A stretch of 64,000 nucleotides of DNA from Limnoperna fortunei (Eukaryota > Mollusca > Bivalvia > Mytilida > Modiolidae), in contig OX104122.1 of assembly GCA_944474755.1 (NCBI GenBank), positions 8,891,223 through 8,955,222 of the forward strand. Reading direction: 5' to 3'. How positions within the stretch are numbered: the first letter of the stretch is position 1; each line of letters opens with the position of its first letter. Below the pieces are notes generated by a model. The model worked only from the letters and a program-made list of their open reading frames with translations, did no database searches and was not told the DNA's origin. This document shows positions 23,961 through 36,700 of the stretch, piece by piece. The translations under genes and the position numbers were made by a program.

Positions 23961-25529
23961 TCAACTAATACTTTTTGGTTGCGGCATCTCTGACTACTTA
24001 CATGTATGTGCAGTCCTCGGTTTAAAAAAATAAATGTTTTTATTTATTATTTATTTTTCTTTCGGTAGGAAAACTGGCAATTATCATGATTATTGTCAAT
24101 TATTGTCCACTAGCTAGACGTAGGAATTATTTAGAAATTGTGCTGCTCATGTCTAGTCTTAACACTATCATGTCCAATAGAATGGACATTTTGCAAAGAA
24201 AACTTATCAGTGTCAGTGACCCTCAATGGCAATAGAGGCACGTTTACCAATACACATGTTGAATAATAAATTGGCATGAAAAAAGTTGTTTTTTTACTTT
24301 GGAACAAGATTTTGGAAATTGACGATAAAAAATTGAAGTTGGCGATTTGATTTTTTGGCACCAACTTTATATAACCCAGAGCAAGCCCTGTCTGACATTC
24401 GGTCAGGCTGCACAGGTCCACAAGCCTGACTTAATTAGCTTGAACAAACTCAATTGTGCCGACTAAAATTTTCAATAAAGCAAAACAACTGGTACGAAAA
24501 ATTCATTTATAAAGCCTTTGTTGTACAGATAATAAATGATTGTGTTTATCACTGCATGGTAATAATAGATTGAAGAATCTCTGTATAATAATAACTTGGC
24601 CCTTCATAACTTTCGAGTTTTTATTCCTATATGATAAGAAAGTTAAGGTTTCAATTGGGTGTTTTAATCAAATCCAGTCTACTATTTGTCAATTTAAATT
24701 TGTAACATTAAAAACAGTTTAATATATTTATTGAAACATAAGTAAGTATTAAAATTAAATTAATACAAATTGCAAAAATACATTTAGAGTGCTGAGTAGG
24801 ATAAGAATAGTTATTTTTTACTATATTCAACATTTTTTCAATTCAAGTCTAATTTTAAACATGTTAAAAATCAAAACAGTCTTCTTCAACTTCATTATCA
24901 GCATCTTTGAATTAGAAGATCAACAGCTGATACGGGTCCTTATTTTGTACGATACCGGTTTATTTATTTATAAAATTGTTTTGACCAATGAAAATGTGTG
25001 ATTAGAATTAAGGGGAATAATCATGAAATACCGGTGTTCAGTCAAATGAACAATAATTCTAGGCGTTCTTTGACTAGGTTACACATGTAAGTAAATAAAG
25101 ATGACAAAAATGTAAACTGATGGTCAGGCACAAAACAAACACTCATCGAAATGCATCCCATGAAATTTTGTTGCGGTTCATTTTGTCCGACATGGATAAA
25201 TAGCTAGACTGCTAGTCCAACAGCAATTTTACTGGATGTGTCTGGAAGACGGGCAAAATTGGGATAGGGAAGATGAAAAAAGAAAATGAGAACACGAACA
25301 ATTTGGTAACGAAAATTGTATTGGATATGCAAAAATATAAATAATGACGTTAGGTCTGAAATCACGTTGAGTAAAATTCTATGTGTATTTCCAGTATATT
25401 TGGGTTGTGGATAGTAAAGTAATCTTTAGGTACATATCAGTGAAGATCATGCATAGTTTCAGCCTATTTTATCAAACCTTTCAAAACCAGCAGATTTTGA
25501 TTCATATTGACAAAATTGTTGTACTTGAA
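23961..25529. other. Unassigned AT-rich stretch
   Basis: No gene recognised. Open frames at 24131-24421 (minus), 24540-24722 and 24789-25001 have no recognisable domain. Confidence 0.4.
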
Positions 25530-25665
25530 GTTATCTCCCATCCACTATAGTCTATTCCAGTCATAGTCCATAGATACATATAGGAGTTACCTACCATCCA
25601 CTATAGACTATTCCAGTCTTAGTCCATACATACATGTAAGAGTTATCTCCCGTCCACTAGCAGCA
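25530..25665. repeat. Outlying copies of the 56-bp minisatellite
   Basis: About 2.3 copies of the TCCCATCCACTATAGTCTAT unit, separated from the main array (26270 onward) by about 600 bp of unique sequence. Confidence 0.85.
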
Positions 25666-26269
25666 TGCCCATTCACTTAGAAAAAGTAATTTGAACGTAT
25701 AAAATGCAAGACAGATGCGTGCACAAGTTCGAAAAAATTAAAGTTGTAAACATTACAACGTCCTACATATTGAATCAAAGGTCCAATTGTTAAATCGATT
25801 CTTATTGGTTGATTTTAGCAATTTAATCCAACCAAAGCGATGCTTCTTTAACCCTCTCACTGACGGTCATTGGCTATGATCATGATGATTACTCGATTTT
25901 GATAGGCAGATTTCTAAAAGTTAATCCAATCAGCAGAAGTGCTTTAAAAAGTACTTACTTTGTTTGACCTTCACGCTGCCGATGAACAGTATGCAGCAAA
26001 CCTTAAAAAAATTTAAAAGCATCTTTACCATTTTATTGCTATTTTTTCGTTACAGATAGCACATCATCATGATTACACAAATACACATTCACAAAGTCTG
26101 TAAACTAAGCTCATTCAGTTTTGTTGTCATTCATTCCTAAACAAGTTTTTGAAAAATAAATCAGATGAAAAAACACACATATATTATGTACCCCCAAAAT
26201 TTTCACTGTAAACCTAAATTGTTAGGGCAAAGGGTACATGAACCCCCAACTAAAAAAAGTGGTGGACAT

Positions 26270-27465
26270 GCTGACTAGTCTTTCAATCATAGTCTATAAA
26301 TACATGTAGGAGTTAACTGCCATAGACTATAATCTATTCCAGTCACAGCCCATAAATACATGTAGGAGTTACCTCCCATCCACTATTGTCTATTCAAGTC
26401 ATAGTCCATACATGCATGTAGGAGTTACCTCCCATCTACTATTGTCTATTCAAGTCATAGTCCATAAATACATGTAGGAGTTACCTCCCATCCACTATGG
26501 TCTATTCTAGTCATAGTCCATACATACATGTAGGAGTTACCTCCCATCCACTATAGTCTATTACAGTCATAGTCCATACATACATGTAGGAGTTCCTCCC
26601 ATCCACTATAGTCTATTCCAGTCGTAGTCCATACATACATGTAGGAGTTACCTCCCATCCACTATAGTCTATTCCAGTCATAGTCCATACATACATGTAG
26701 GAGTTACTCCCATCCACTATAGTCTATTCCAGTCACAGTCCATACATACATGTAGGAGTTACCTCCCATCCACTATAGTCTATTCTAGTCATAGTCCATA
26801 CATACATGTAGGAGTTACCTCCCATCCACTATGGTCTATTCCAGTCATAGTCCATACATACATGTAGGAGTTACCTCCCATCCACTATAGTCTATTCCAG
26901 TCACAGTCCATACATACATGTAGGAGTTACCTCCCATCCACTATAGTCTATTCTAGTCATAGTCCATACATACATGTAGGAGTTACCTCCCATCCACTAT
27001 GGTCTATTCCAGTTATAGTCCATACATACATGTAGGAGTTATCTCGCATCCACTATTGTCTATTCCAGTCATAGTCCATACATACATGTAGGAGTTACTC
27101 CCATCCACTATTGTCTATTCTAGTCATAGTCCATACATACATGTAGGAGTTACCTCCCATCCACTATTGTCTATTCCAGTCATAGTCCATACATTCATAG
27201 GAGTTACCTCCCATCCACTATAATCTATTCCAGTCATAGTCCATACATACATGTATGAGTTACGTCCTATCCACTATAGTCAATTCCAGGCATAGTACAT
27301 CATGCATACTTGTAGGAGTTACCTCCCATTCACTATAGTCTATTCCAGCCATGCCATGCATACATGTAGGAGTTACCTCCCATCCACAATAGGGTGATAC
27401 AAACATGAAGGAGTTAACTTTCATCCATTATAGCATGTATAGTGTATTCCAGTCATTGTCCATAC
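26270..27465. repeat. 56-bp minisatellite, about 21 copies
   Basis: Units of the form GAGTTACCTCCCATCCACTA then TAGTCTATTCCAGTCATAGT and CCATACATACATGTAG. The centre is homogeneous and both edges are degenerate. Confidence 0.95.
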
Positions 27466-28234
27466 ATTTGTCTCGATCATCCAGACGTTTAATTACAAAG
27501 TTTTTGATTGGATGATATTTTTATTGTCTGAAAAATTACTTTCGTTCTACCAAGAAGTGTATAAAAATTGTTTCAAAGTTTACATTTGAATATTTTTATA
27601 AAATATTACTTTATCGATTAATTAAACAATTTTTATGTTATGCACAATCAAGAGAGAATCTTACTGTACGTCATTTTATAAACTGACATGTTTGAATGGT
27701 TTTTCTGGTCTAAAAATAGGGCCATAAGAATAGGATTGTTTTATCTCCACCTATTGGTAGCACAATTAAAACAAGATGATCCCAGACGCAATTATATATA
27801 CTAGTACGTCTGGGTGATTCAGACCTTCTATACATACATGTAGGTGATTAACACAAAATGTGATTTCCCGTATTGATTGATGGAAGGTCAGTGACATATT
27901 AATATACTGGCTTTTGGGGGCGCCTTCAGGAATAAAATATTTCAACTAAAAATAAGTTATTATTCACAAATTCAATCTTATCATTCTTATGATGTGCTGT
28001 AGTATTTGAGGTTGCCTGGCGGCCACATTCCTCAGGGGTTATAAAATCCTAATCGTGATTTTAAATAGGATTTTTTTCTGGAATGTGTTCGCTAACTTTT
28101 TTCCCATTTGTGTTATAGATAAATTTAAACCAGAATTTCTCGGCAATAAAAACTGGACATCATGATATAGCTGAAAAATTGCTGAAAGTGGCGTTAAACA
28201 ACATTCAAACAAACAAAAACAAACCTATCACATA
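27466..28234. other. Unassigned stretch with a SINE-like tail
   Basis: No gene. At 28155-28225 the sequence GATATAGCTGAAAAATTGCT then GAAAGTGGCGTTAAACAACA resembles the 3' tail of molluscan V-SINE-type elements. Confidence 0.45.
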
Positions 28235-28430
28235 TACACAGGTACTCATGGAAAGGACCCCTTCCCTATCACAGGTACCTGTTGTACATGAGACCCCTCC
28301 CAATCACAGGTACCCATGGGCATGACCCTTCACTATCAGAGGTACCCATGGACAGAACCCCTCCCTATTGCAGGTACTCATAGACAGCACTCCTCCCCAT
28401 CACAGGTACTCATGGACAGGACTCTTTAAA
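28235..28430. repeat. ~38-40-bp tandem repeat, about 5 copies
   Basis: Diverged units containing ATCACAGGTACYCATGGACA followed by a run such as GGACCCCTCCCT. Confidence 0.8.
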
Positions 28431-29062
28431 ATGTTTTGAGCGACTAGAAATTTGAAACAACTGGCCCAAAATGATTATGACTTGCCCAATTTGTTGTTGA
28501 CAAGCAACAAGTACAGAATAAAGGCAAATAACAAAATTACTGAACAGGGTTGGTAACTCATTTTAATTTATAAACTTCGTCTAGACTGATGACTAAATCA
28601 CAGGTGACTAATACATGTAATACAAGTGAATGTAAACATTTTAACATGTTGTTCTAACCTTTATTTTTAGTGTAAAACTTTAAATAAATAAAATATCAAT
28701 AAATTTGCACAAAAGGTAAAGGTTATACACGGTGCAGAGTACACATCAATGAATGGTATGGACATTCGTTTTATAAGGAAAAGCGCTACAAATATATGTA
28801 AGATTCTTACTTGGCATATTTTGACAGTTTCTTTTCATCGGCAGTCAATGTTCTCTTTACGATTTGTCCATGTTTACCGTGGAATATATACATGATATAG
28901 CGGTTAGGATAAAACCAGATTACTCAATGTTATCGTTACGATAAAATCCGATAAAATTTTCATATCCATACTAGCATGACTAGGTTTACATTTGTCCTGT
29001 TACCATGGAAGCTGAAAAGGGGTATTTTTTTAAAGTTAGTAGCGTCAACTATCTGGATACAG

Positions 29063-29915
29063 CAGGGCTCACCACACTGGGCGAAGTGGGCGACAAAGTC
29101 GCCCTACTAGGACCTGAAGTCGCCCTAAGGCGCCTCAAAAGCGAAGTCGAAGTCGCCCTGTCTTTTCCCTCAAGTCGCCCGATGGTTCACATAAGATACT
29201 TGTAAATCTGGTCCAAATACTTCACCCTGACTACCAATTTATCAGTAAATGTGTAATTCCAAAAAAAAACCGGCAAACAATATGCGTATTTAACATATTT
29301 TCAAACGATTTACGTCTTTCAAATGTATTACGTGCCATTTGTTTATTTACCGGATGTGACTAATTAACGGAAGTGAACAACGAAGAAAAGTAATGTACAA
29401 CGGCCCATAATGAAAAATCGTAATATTTTTGATAAACAAACACTTTAAATTGGTTTCAAACTTCAGTTCTTTCAAAGAGTATTGTACTTTAACAATTTTC
29501 TTTGATAAGTATTTGAGCTTCACTTGAAAGAATAAAGATGTATAGTAATTATTGACATAATGATAAGTTCTGTAGATGGGTGTCCCATGAAGCAATATGG
29601 ATCAGTACAACTTTGATTAATGATAAAGGTTATGTGCTGTTTGATATTGAATACCATGAAAAATAATGAAAAAGAAAGAAAAAAACTGAATCTAAGTGTG
29701 TTATGGTTTTAAAACACAAGAGAAACAATCCTGGAAATTGATGTAAATAATGAAAAATGTATGTAACTACTGCGAATATATATAGTTATTTGTACGGTCC
29801 CCCTGACTTCTCCCTAGTGTCTCCTGAAGTCTCCCTGTCAGGGCCTGACTTCTCCCTGTTTGGCTGCCAGGGAGAAGTCACTTCTCCCTACTTTTTTAGA
29901 GTGTGGTGACCCCTG
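29063..29915 (-). mobile_element. CAGGG-type TIR element, copy 2 (inverted relative to copy 1)
   Basis: The reverse complement of 22259-23102 along essentially its whole length, with a few substitutions and small indels. The ends are CAGGGCTCACCACACT (29063) and AGTGTGGTGACCCCTG (to 29915). Flanked by TACAG on both sides (29058-29062 and 29916-29920). The open frames at 29005-29205 and 29347-29595 derive from the element. Confidence 0.85.
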
Positions 29916-29999
29916 TACAGGTATTGAAAAAAAGTCTGTTAAATTTATAGTAAATGTAGACAATATATTTCTGTTAAAGAGGTAGTATAAAATGAAGAC

Positions 30000-30405
30000 T
30001 TTTGAGACTAAATGTCAGGATACATGTATTAAAACATCCTGAATATAGCTGAAATATTGCTTGCTGGTCGTTAAACAATAATCAATCAATCAATACATGT
30101 ATTACAATATCCTGAATATAGGTGAAATATTGCTTGCTGGACGTTAAACAATAATCAATCAATCAATACATGTATTAAAACGTCCAGAATATAGCTGAAA
30201 TATTGCTTGCTGGACATTAAACAATTAATTATCAATCAATCAATCAATACATGTATTAACATGTCCTGAATAAAGCTGAAATATTATTTGCTAGACGTTA
30301 AACAATAATCAATCAATCAATACATGTATTAAAACATCCAGAATATAGGTGAAATATTGCTTGCTGGACATTAAACAATTATCAATCAATCAATCAAAAC
30401 ATGTT
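30000..30405 (+). repeat. ~65-70-bp tandem repeat from a SINE-like tail, about 6 copies
   Basis: Each unit contains a GCTGAAATATTGCTTGCTGG-type segment, then a GTTAAACAATAATCAATCAA-type segment, then TACATGTATTAAAAC. The core matches the SINE-like tail at 28155-28225, so a retroposon tail seems to have been amplified in tandem. Confidence 0.8.
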
Positions 30406-30554
30406 TTTAAAAATCCTCATTAAATTTGTAGTCAATCTTGAATATAAATTTCTGTAAAGAGACAGTTTCCTTAATGTCATTATATTTTAGGTGTAAATTA
30501 ACATTGAAAGATATTTGTTAAAATGTACATTTCATCTTACAAAAATAGGTTATG

Positions 30555-30738
30555 TACTTTGGTCATGTGACCAGGGTCTGTTGCACTAATGATGTCCTTG
30601 AGGTGGTGTGATGAAGCTATTTAAATCTTTTCCAGTTGATACCAGACATTTGTCGTCTGCTTAAACAATTTGTTTTCTCAACAGCAATAAAGATGAATAA
30701 CAAAGAAAATATTGTTTACATTTTAGATTTAGAAGAAT
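30555..30738 (+). promoter_or_regulatory. Candidate promoter and 5' UTR of the ROCO gene
   Basis: Upstream of the inferred start codon lie GGTCATGTGACC (30561-30572), containing an E-box/M-box-like CATGTG core, and TATTTAAA (about 30619), a possible TATA-like element roughly 120 bp before the ATG. An upstream ATG at 30693 opens a short frame that overlaps the main start. Position and motifs only; no transcript evidence. Confidence 0.3.
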
Positions 30739-30762
30739 ATGGACCAAGAACAATTGAATGTA
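30739..30762 (+). CDS. ROCO gene exon 1 (start)
   Basis: ATG in good context (A at -3, G at +4) encodes MDQEQLNV and runs straight into a strong donor GTAAGT at 30763. Phase 0 joins exon 2 in the ankyrin frame. I chose this start because the other nearby ATG (30693) is out of frame with exon 2. The very short coding part makes this the least certain exon. Confidence 0.55.
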
Positions 30763-33700
30763 GTAAGTAAAGTTTATATTGTGAAGTAAATACGTTAACA
30801 TGTACAAGTACAGATCTGTGGCTTAATGCCACTTGTATCAATTTGTCAGCCTTACATGTATCAACTGTCATGGTGTCCAGTGTTAATGGTCTAATTAGAC
30901 GTCAGCAACATAGTTTTCCATTGCTGTGTGAACACAAACATGTATTGTTTACTACAATCCTCCATCTTTGTTTGACTAAATAGAATTTGAATTTTTATAA
31001 AACATTTATAACATGAATGGCAGGTCACATAAATGTGTTGACAGATTAACAAAATGGACAATGAACATTAGACTTGATCATGGTGGTCAATTAAAAATAA
31101 ATGTACATTTATCTACGTTTACATATATTGTGTTAGTGTTACTATGGATTGACTGTTATAATATCATTTCAGAGACTTTGGAGGGCTGCTAGGTATGGTG
31201 ACACTAAGTCTGTGGAGGACTGGGTGGCTAGAGGGGCCAATGTCAATTATAAAGATGGAGTGAGTTACTTGTGTTTTAACATTTATCTGTGACAACAAAT
31301 CATTAATAACACATCACACATGACAGACATCAGTCACACAAATTAAATATTTCACAGTAAGTGTGACCGTCTGAATCAGAAAATATCATAACAATGTCTG
31401 CTACAACAGTACATCATGGCTGACTAATTAAATATTTCACCACGAGTGTGACGATTTATTTAACTCATGGCTGACATCACCACGAGTGTGACGATTTATT
31501 TAACTCATGGCTGACATCACCACGAGTGTGACGATTTATTTAACTCATGGCTGACATCACCACGAGTGTGACGATTTATTTAACTCATGGCTGACATCAC
31601 CACGAGTGTGACGATTTATTTAACTCATGGCTGACATCACCACGAGTGTGACGATTTATTTAACTCATGGCTGACATCACCACGAGTGTGACGATTTATT
31701 TAACTCGTATCTTTGTCCTGAATCAGAAAATATCGCGTTTGATTTGATCCGTTACAAAAACTACTTTTGTTATATGTAGGTGTATTACTTACATTGAGAA
31801 GATTTGATGATCAAATGTTTATTTACATAGAATCTTTACAGATAGTTTATTTCTGTTGTAGTTAGGACGGAGTCCTTTATTTATGGCATCATGGAACGGC
31901 CACACAGAGACAGTGTCCAGGCTGGTGGACCTGGGGGCTGACATTAATGTCAAGGATAACTTGGTATGTATTTACTTAACTGATTTGTGTGTTTATCATT
32001 GATCACTAACAACAAATAAGTCACCATTTATTTTATGACTGTCCCTGTACCACTATAATCCTCCATTGTAGGTTGTCCCCTGGGGTCAGTCCCCACACCC
32101 TAAATTGTGTAAATTTTTGTAATTTATATATTGATCAAAGTGTACAATCATAGATCATTAATTACACTTTAAGTATGGCAGACGTCAGATTATTTCACAC
32201 AAATATTTCATTGTAAGTGTGGAGCCATTCATTCATTCATTCATTCATTCATTCATTCATTCATTCATTCATTCATTGAAATCTTTCATTCAATATTCAT
32301 TCATTCATTTGATTTGTTATATGTAGGTGTATTACTTACATTGAGAAGATTTGATGATCAAATGTTTATTTACATAGAATGTTTACAGATAGTTTATTTC
32401 TGTTGTAGTACGGACAGAGTCCTTTATTTATGGCATCACTGGAGGGCCACACAGAGACAGTGTCCAGGCTGGTGGACCTGGGGGCTGACAATGATGGCAA
32501 GAACAAGGTATGTATTTACTTAACTGATTTGTGTGTTTATCGTTGATCACTAACAACAAATAAGTCACCATTTATTTTATGACTGACGCCCTGTTCCACT
32601 ATAATCCTCCATTGTAGGTTGTCTAAAGGGGGGAGGGGTTGACTATCCCCACCCCCTAGATTATGTACATTTTCTAATTTGTATATTTATACACGTCTTC
32701 ACACAAAATTGTGCGTGTGTTTTTCATTCTTTTTAGTAAGATGGTATTTTTAGTGTACAGGTGTATGTCTGTTGTTCTGGGGATACACACAAGGTTTCCC
32801 CACCCCTCATAGCATCAGTTATCATTGTGTTATCCTTGCTGTTACTGTGGGCTTAATTGTCGCTAGGGTGGTTGTCCCCACCCCGTCATAACACTGATGA
32901 TTTATAATCTTCAAAATAGTTGTAATCCCCACCCCATAACTATGTGTTACTATATTATTGATGATATAATTAGTTTTATTGAGTTGAGTTTGAATATCCC
33001 GGGGAGTTATCCCAGCCCCCTTAATGCATTTATTGGTTATAAAGTTGGAGACTTATAGTTTTTTTTGCGTTACTTATTATTATTATTTTTTTTTCTCGAG
33101 CTGCCGACATTCTCCGGGGAACTTGGTAAATTTTGCACAATGATAGACCCCTATGAGATGTTGGCTCTAACCATTTTTCAAGTGTAGGGGCCCCCCAGTG
33201 CCGTGCCATGCCCCTCCAAATACCTCAAAATTTGATATTTTTTTAAAATGTAAAAAATAGTTAACATTCCTACCATATAACCTTATATAATATTACTCCT
33301 TAAAGCAGGACGTCATATTAGAATACTCCTTTTGATTAGACGAAAAATTTGGTGTCAGAGGGGGTCATGCCCCTCCCCCTCAAATGAACAATTTCTTTAT
33401 ATCTTGAAAACCATTGGGATCCCGACCCTATAACCATATATATTCTTACTCCTTTTGACAAAGCAAATCATTTAGTACCATGGGAGGGTTGGAGGGGGTC
33501 TTGCCCCGCCCCCTTAAATGAAAAATATTTAATATCTAGAAAACCATTGGGATCCCCACCCTATAACCATATATATTCTTACTCCTTTTGACAAAGCAAA
33601 TCATTTAGTACCATGGGAGGGTTGGAGGGGGTCTTGCCTCGCCCCCTTAAATGAAAAATATTTAATATCTAGAAAACCATTGGGATCCCCACCCTATAAC

Positions 33701-36700
33701 CATATATATTCTTACTCTATGATTAGAGGAAACATTTGGTACAATAGGGAGGTCATTGGGGTCATGCCCTGCCCCCTCAAATGACAAATTTCTTTATATT
33801 TTGAAAACCATTGGGATCCCCACCCTATAACTATACATATTCTTACTCCTTATGACAAAACGAATCATTTAGTACCATGAGAAGGTTGGAGGGGGTCTTG
33901 TCCCACCCCCTTAAATGACAAATTATTTAATATCTTCAAACCCATTGGGATCCCCACCCTTTTGCCATATATATTCTTACCCCTTATGATTGTAGGAAAC
34001 ATTTGGTACCATAGGGAGGTCTCAGGGGGTCATGCTGCACCCCCTCAAATGACAAATTTCTTAAATCTTGAAAACCATTGGGATCCCCACCCTATAACCA
34101 TATATATTCTTACTCCTTATGATAAAACGAATCATTTAGTACCATGAGAGGGTTGGAGGGGTCTTGCCCCACCCCCTCAAATGACAAATTATTGAATATC
34201 TTGAAAACCATTGGGATCCCCACCATATAACCATATATATTCTTACTCTTTATGATAAGACGAATCATTTAGTACCATGGGAGGGTTGGAGGGGGTCATG
34301 CCCCACCCCCTTAAAATTACTTAATTCTTCTTTCTTCTTTTTCTTCTTTCCGTTCGAGTTGTTTTCAAATTTTCTCTAAGATGCAATGTCCAATCAATAC
34401 GAAACTTTGGGAACTTGTTAAGGATCACTTGAAGTTTTGCAATCCAATTATGTAATTTTCAAAATGGCTGCCATTTCTATGGAAACAGGGGTAATTATAT
34501 AGGACATTGCATTATCATGGTAAAAATTTGTTTTTGGGCTTTTCAACATGCTCAAGGTTATAGTGGCATTGGGGGTTCGTTTGGGAGACATCTTGTGTTG
34601 GCATCCCATCGCAATTATGAATATTTATTTTTAAATCTGTACAGATCCCCACCAAGTGTATGTTTTTCTAACGCCAAAATTTCGACCAACCATTTTCTCG
34701 GAGACGGTAAATTGGATTGATATGAAACTTTGCCTAAAAATAGGTCATGACTTTAAGTGGTGCACCCCAGTTTTAAAATTTTAAAGTTGGTGTCCATCTT
34801 GAAATGGTGGTCATTTTGAAAATGAAAAAGCCTTAAAAATCCAAGAGTAAACAAATTTCAATGAAAATTTGAATGTAAGTAGAGTATGTTATACCGTACC
34901 ATATGACGCATCATGGCAGCTTAAAATAGTGGCCATTTTGAAAATGAAAAAAAATTCTTAAAAATACAAAAGTGTACTGATATCGATGACAATTGGATTA
35001 TAAGTAAAGTAGGAAATACAGAACCACACGACACACATTTCAACTTTCTATGGTGGCTATTTTGTTTGAATCCAAGATGGCTGAAAAAAATTGAAAAATG
35101 CTCCGATTTGCAGGAAACTTTGTTCCCTGGTAGATACAGTTGCTATGAATAGATGTCTGAACTAGAGGATCCACAAGGGGTTTGGGAACCAGTTATGATC
35201 CATAAGTTCATAATCATGTTTAATTCTTATTATGCTTATACTTATTATGTGATACCCTCGCATGGATTTGAGTGTCCGTCCATATGTCCATCTGGAAGTC
35301 CGTCTGTCCGCGCCTCGGTGGTTTCCAGATGATAACTTGAAAACACATCAACATATTTTATTTTAACTTTTCTCAGCTATTAAGTACCATAAAATGAAGA
35401 TCAAGTTGGATTTTCAGCACAATCCAATTTGTAGTTTTCGACATGGGCCATTCAAGTTTTTTTTGGTGAACACTTTGTGGTTTCCAGATGATAACTTGAA
35501 AACGTGTCAACAGATTTTATTTAAACTTTGCATATCTATTAAATGCTATAAAATGAAGATCAAGTTCAATTCTCAGCACAATCCAAGTTGTTGTGTTAGA
35601 CTTGGGCCAATTCAAGTGTTATTTTTGTCAACAATTGACAGTTTCCAGATGATAACTTGAGACTGCATCAACAGATTTTTTGTCAAATTTGCACAGCTGT
35701 TAAGTACTATAAAATGAAGATCAGGTTGAATTTTCAGCACAATCCCATATGTAGTTTTTGAGTTGTGTCAATTTGAAGTAACTTTTATAGGTCTAGGGTC
35801 AAGGTAAAAATTGTCTTCTGAGATGGACTGTTATCATGCTCAGCTGTTTCGTGTAGGCTGATACATGTATGTAGTTCAGTAAAATGTGTTAATGAATATT
35901 ATAATAAAAACTATGCAACGTGGCGGGTATCATTTAATAATATTTTTCTTTTTCTAAGACATGAACTTGTCTGCACGATTACGAAAAAATGCTTTGACCA
36001 ATCAATTTGAAACTTGGGGAGGTTTTGGAGGGTCGATCAGTGTGGTGAATTCAACATGTAAATTTTTCAAGATGGCAGCCATTTTCAAAATGGACGTCAA
36101 ATCAACTAAAAGTACATTTCTCAGATCTCGGTAATGGCTTGACAGGTTTCATTGAAAATCGGTACACATACAGTGGACTATCCCGAGCATTTAGGAGAAG
36201 AAAATCTGATGTGAACATCGCTATTTTTGTAATAGGGCCATTTTATCACCCCCCTCCCCTAAAAAAAGTCAAGACTGTAGAATTGATGGAAAATTGACTT
36301 CTAGGCATATTTTAATATACTTATTTGAATGAAATACTATCCATGCGGATTTTGGTCAAAGATCTTTAATTATTGTTCTTTTTTAGCTCACCTGGACCGA
36401 AGGTCCATGTGAGCTATTGCTATCACTTGGCGTCCGTCGTCCGTCGTCCGTCGTCTGTCGTCCGTCGTCCGTCGTCCGTCGTCCGTCGTAAACTTTTTCA
36501 AAAATCTTCTCCTCTGAAACCACTGGGCCAATTTTTTTCAAACTTGGCCACAATCATCCTTAGGGTTCCTAGTTTCAAGTTTGTACCCAGGGTGTTGATC
36601 AACAGACAAATATGGCCGCTGTTACTAAAAATAGAACATGGGGGTCAACACAGGTTTTTGATCATTATCTAAAAAACTATAATAGCTATAGAGAAAACCG

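Noticed and set aside
30693..30762. ATG at 30693 as the true ROCO start
   Set aside because: Its frame does not enter the ankyrin frame of exon 2 with either nearby acceptor; it is kept only as a possible uORF.
32314..32523. 69-residue frame over exon 4
   Set aside because: Out of frame with the ankyrin reading; the real product is the 33-codon exon at 32409-32507.
36373..36672. 99-residue frame with SSVVRRPSSVVRR repeats
   Set aside because: It reads the CGTCCGTCGTC microsatellite leader of element B.
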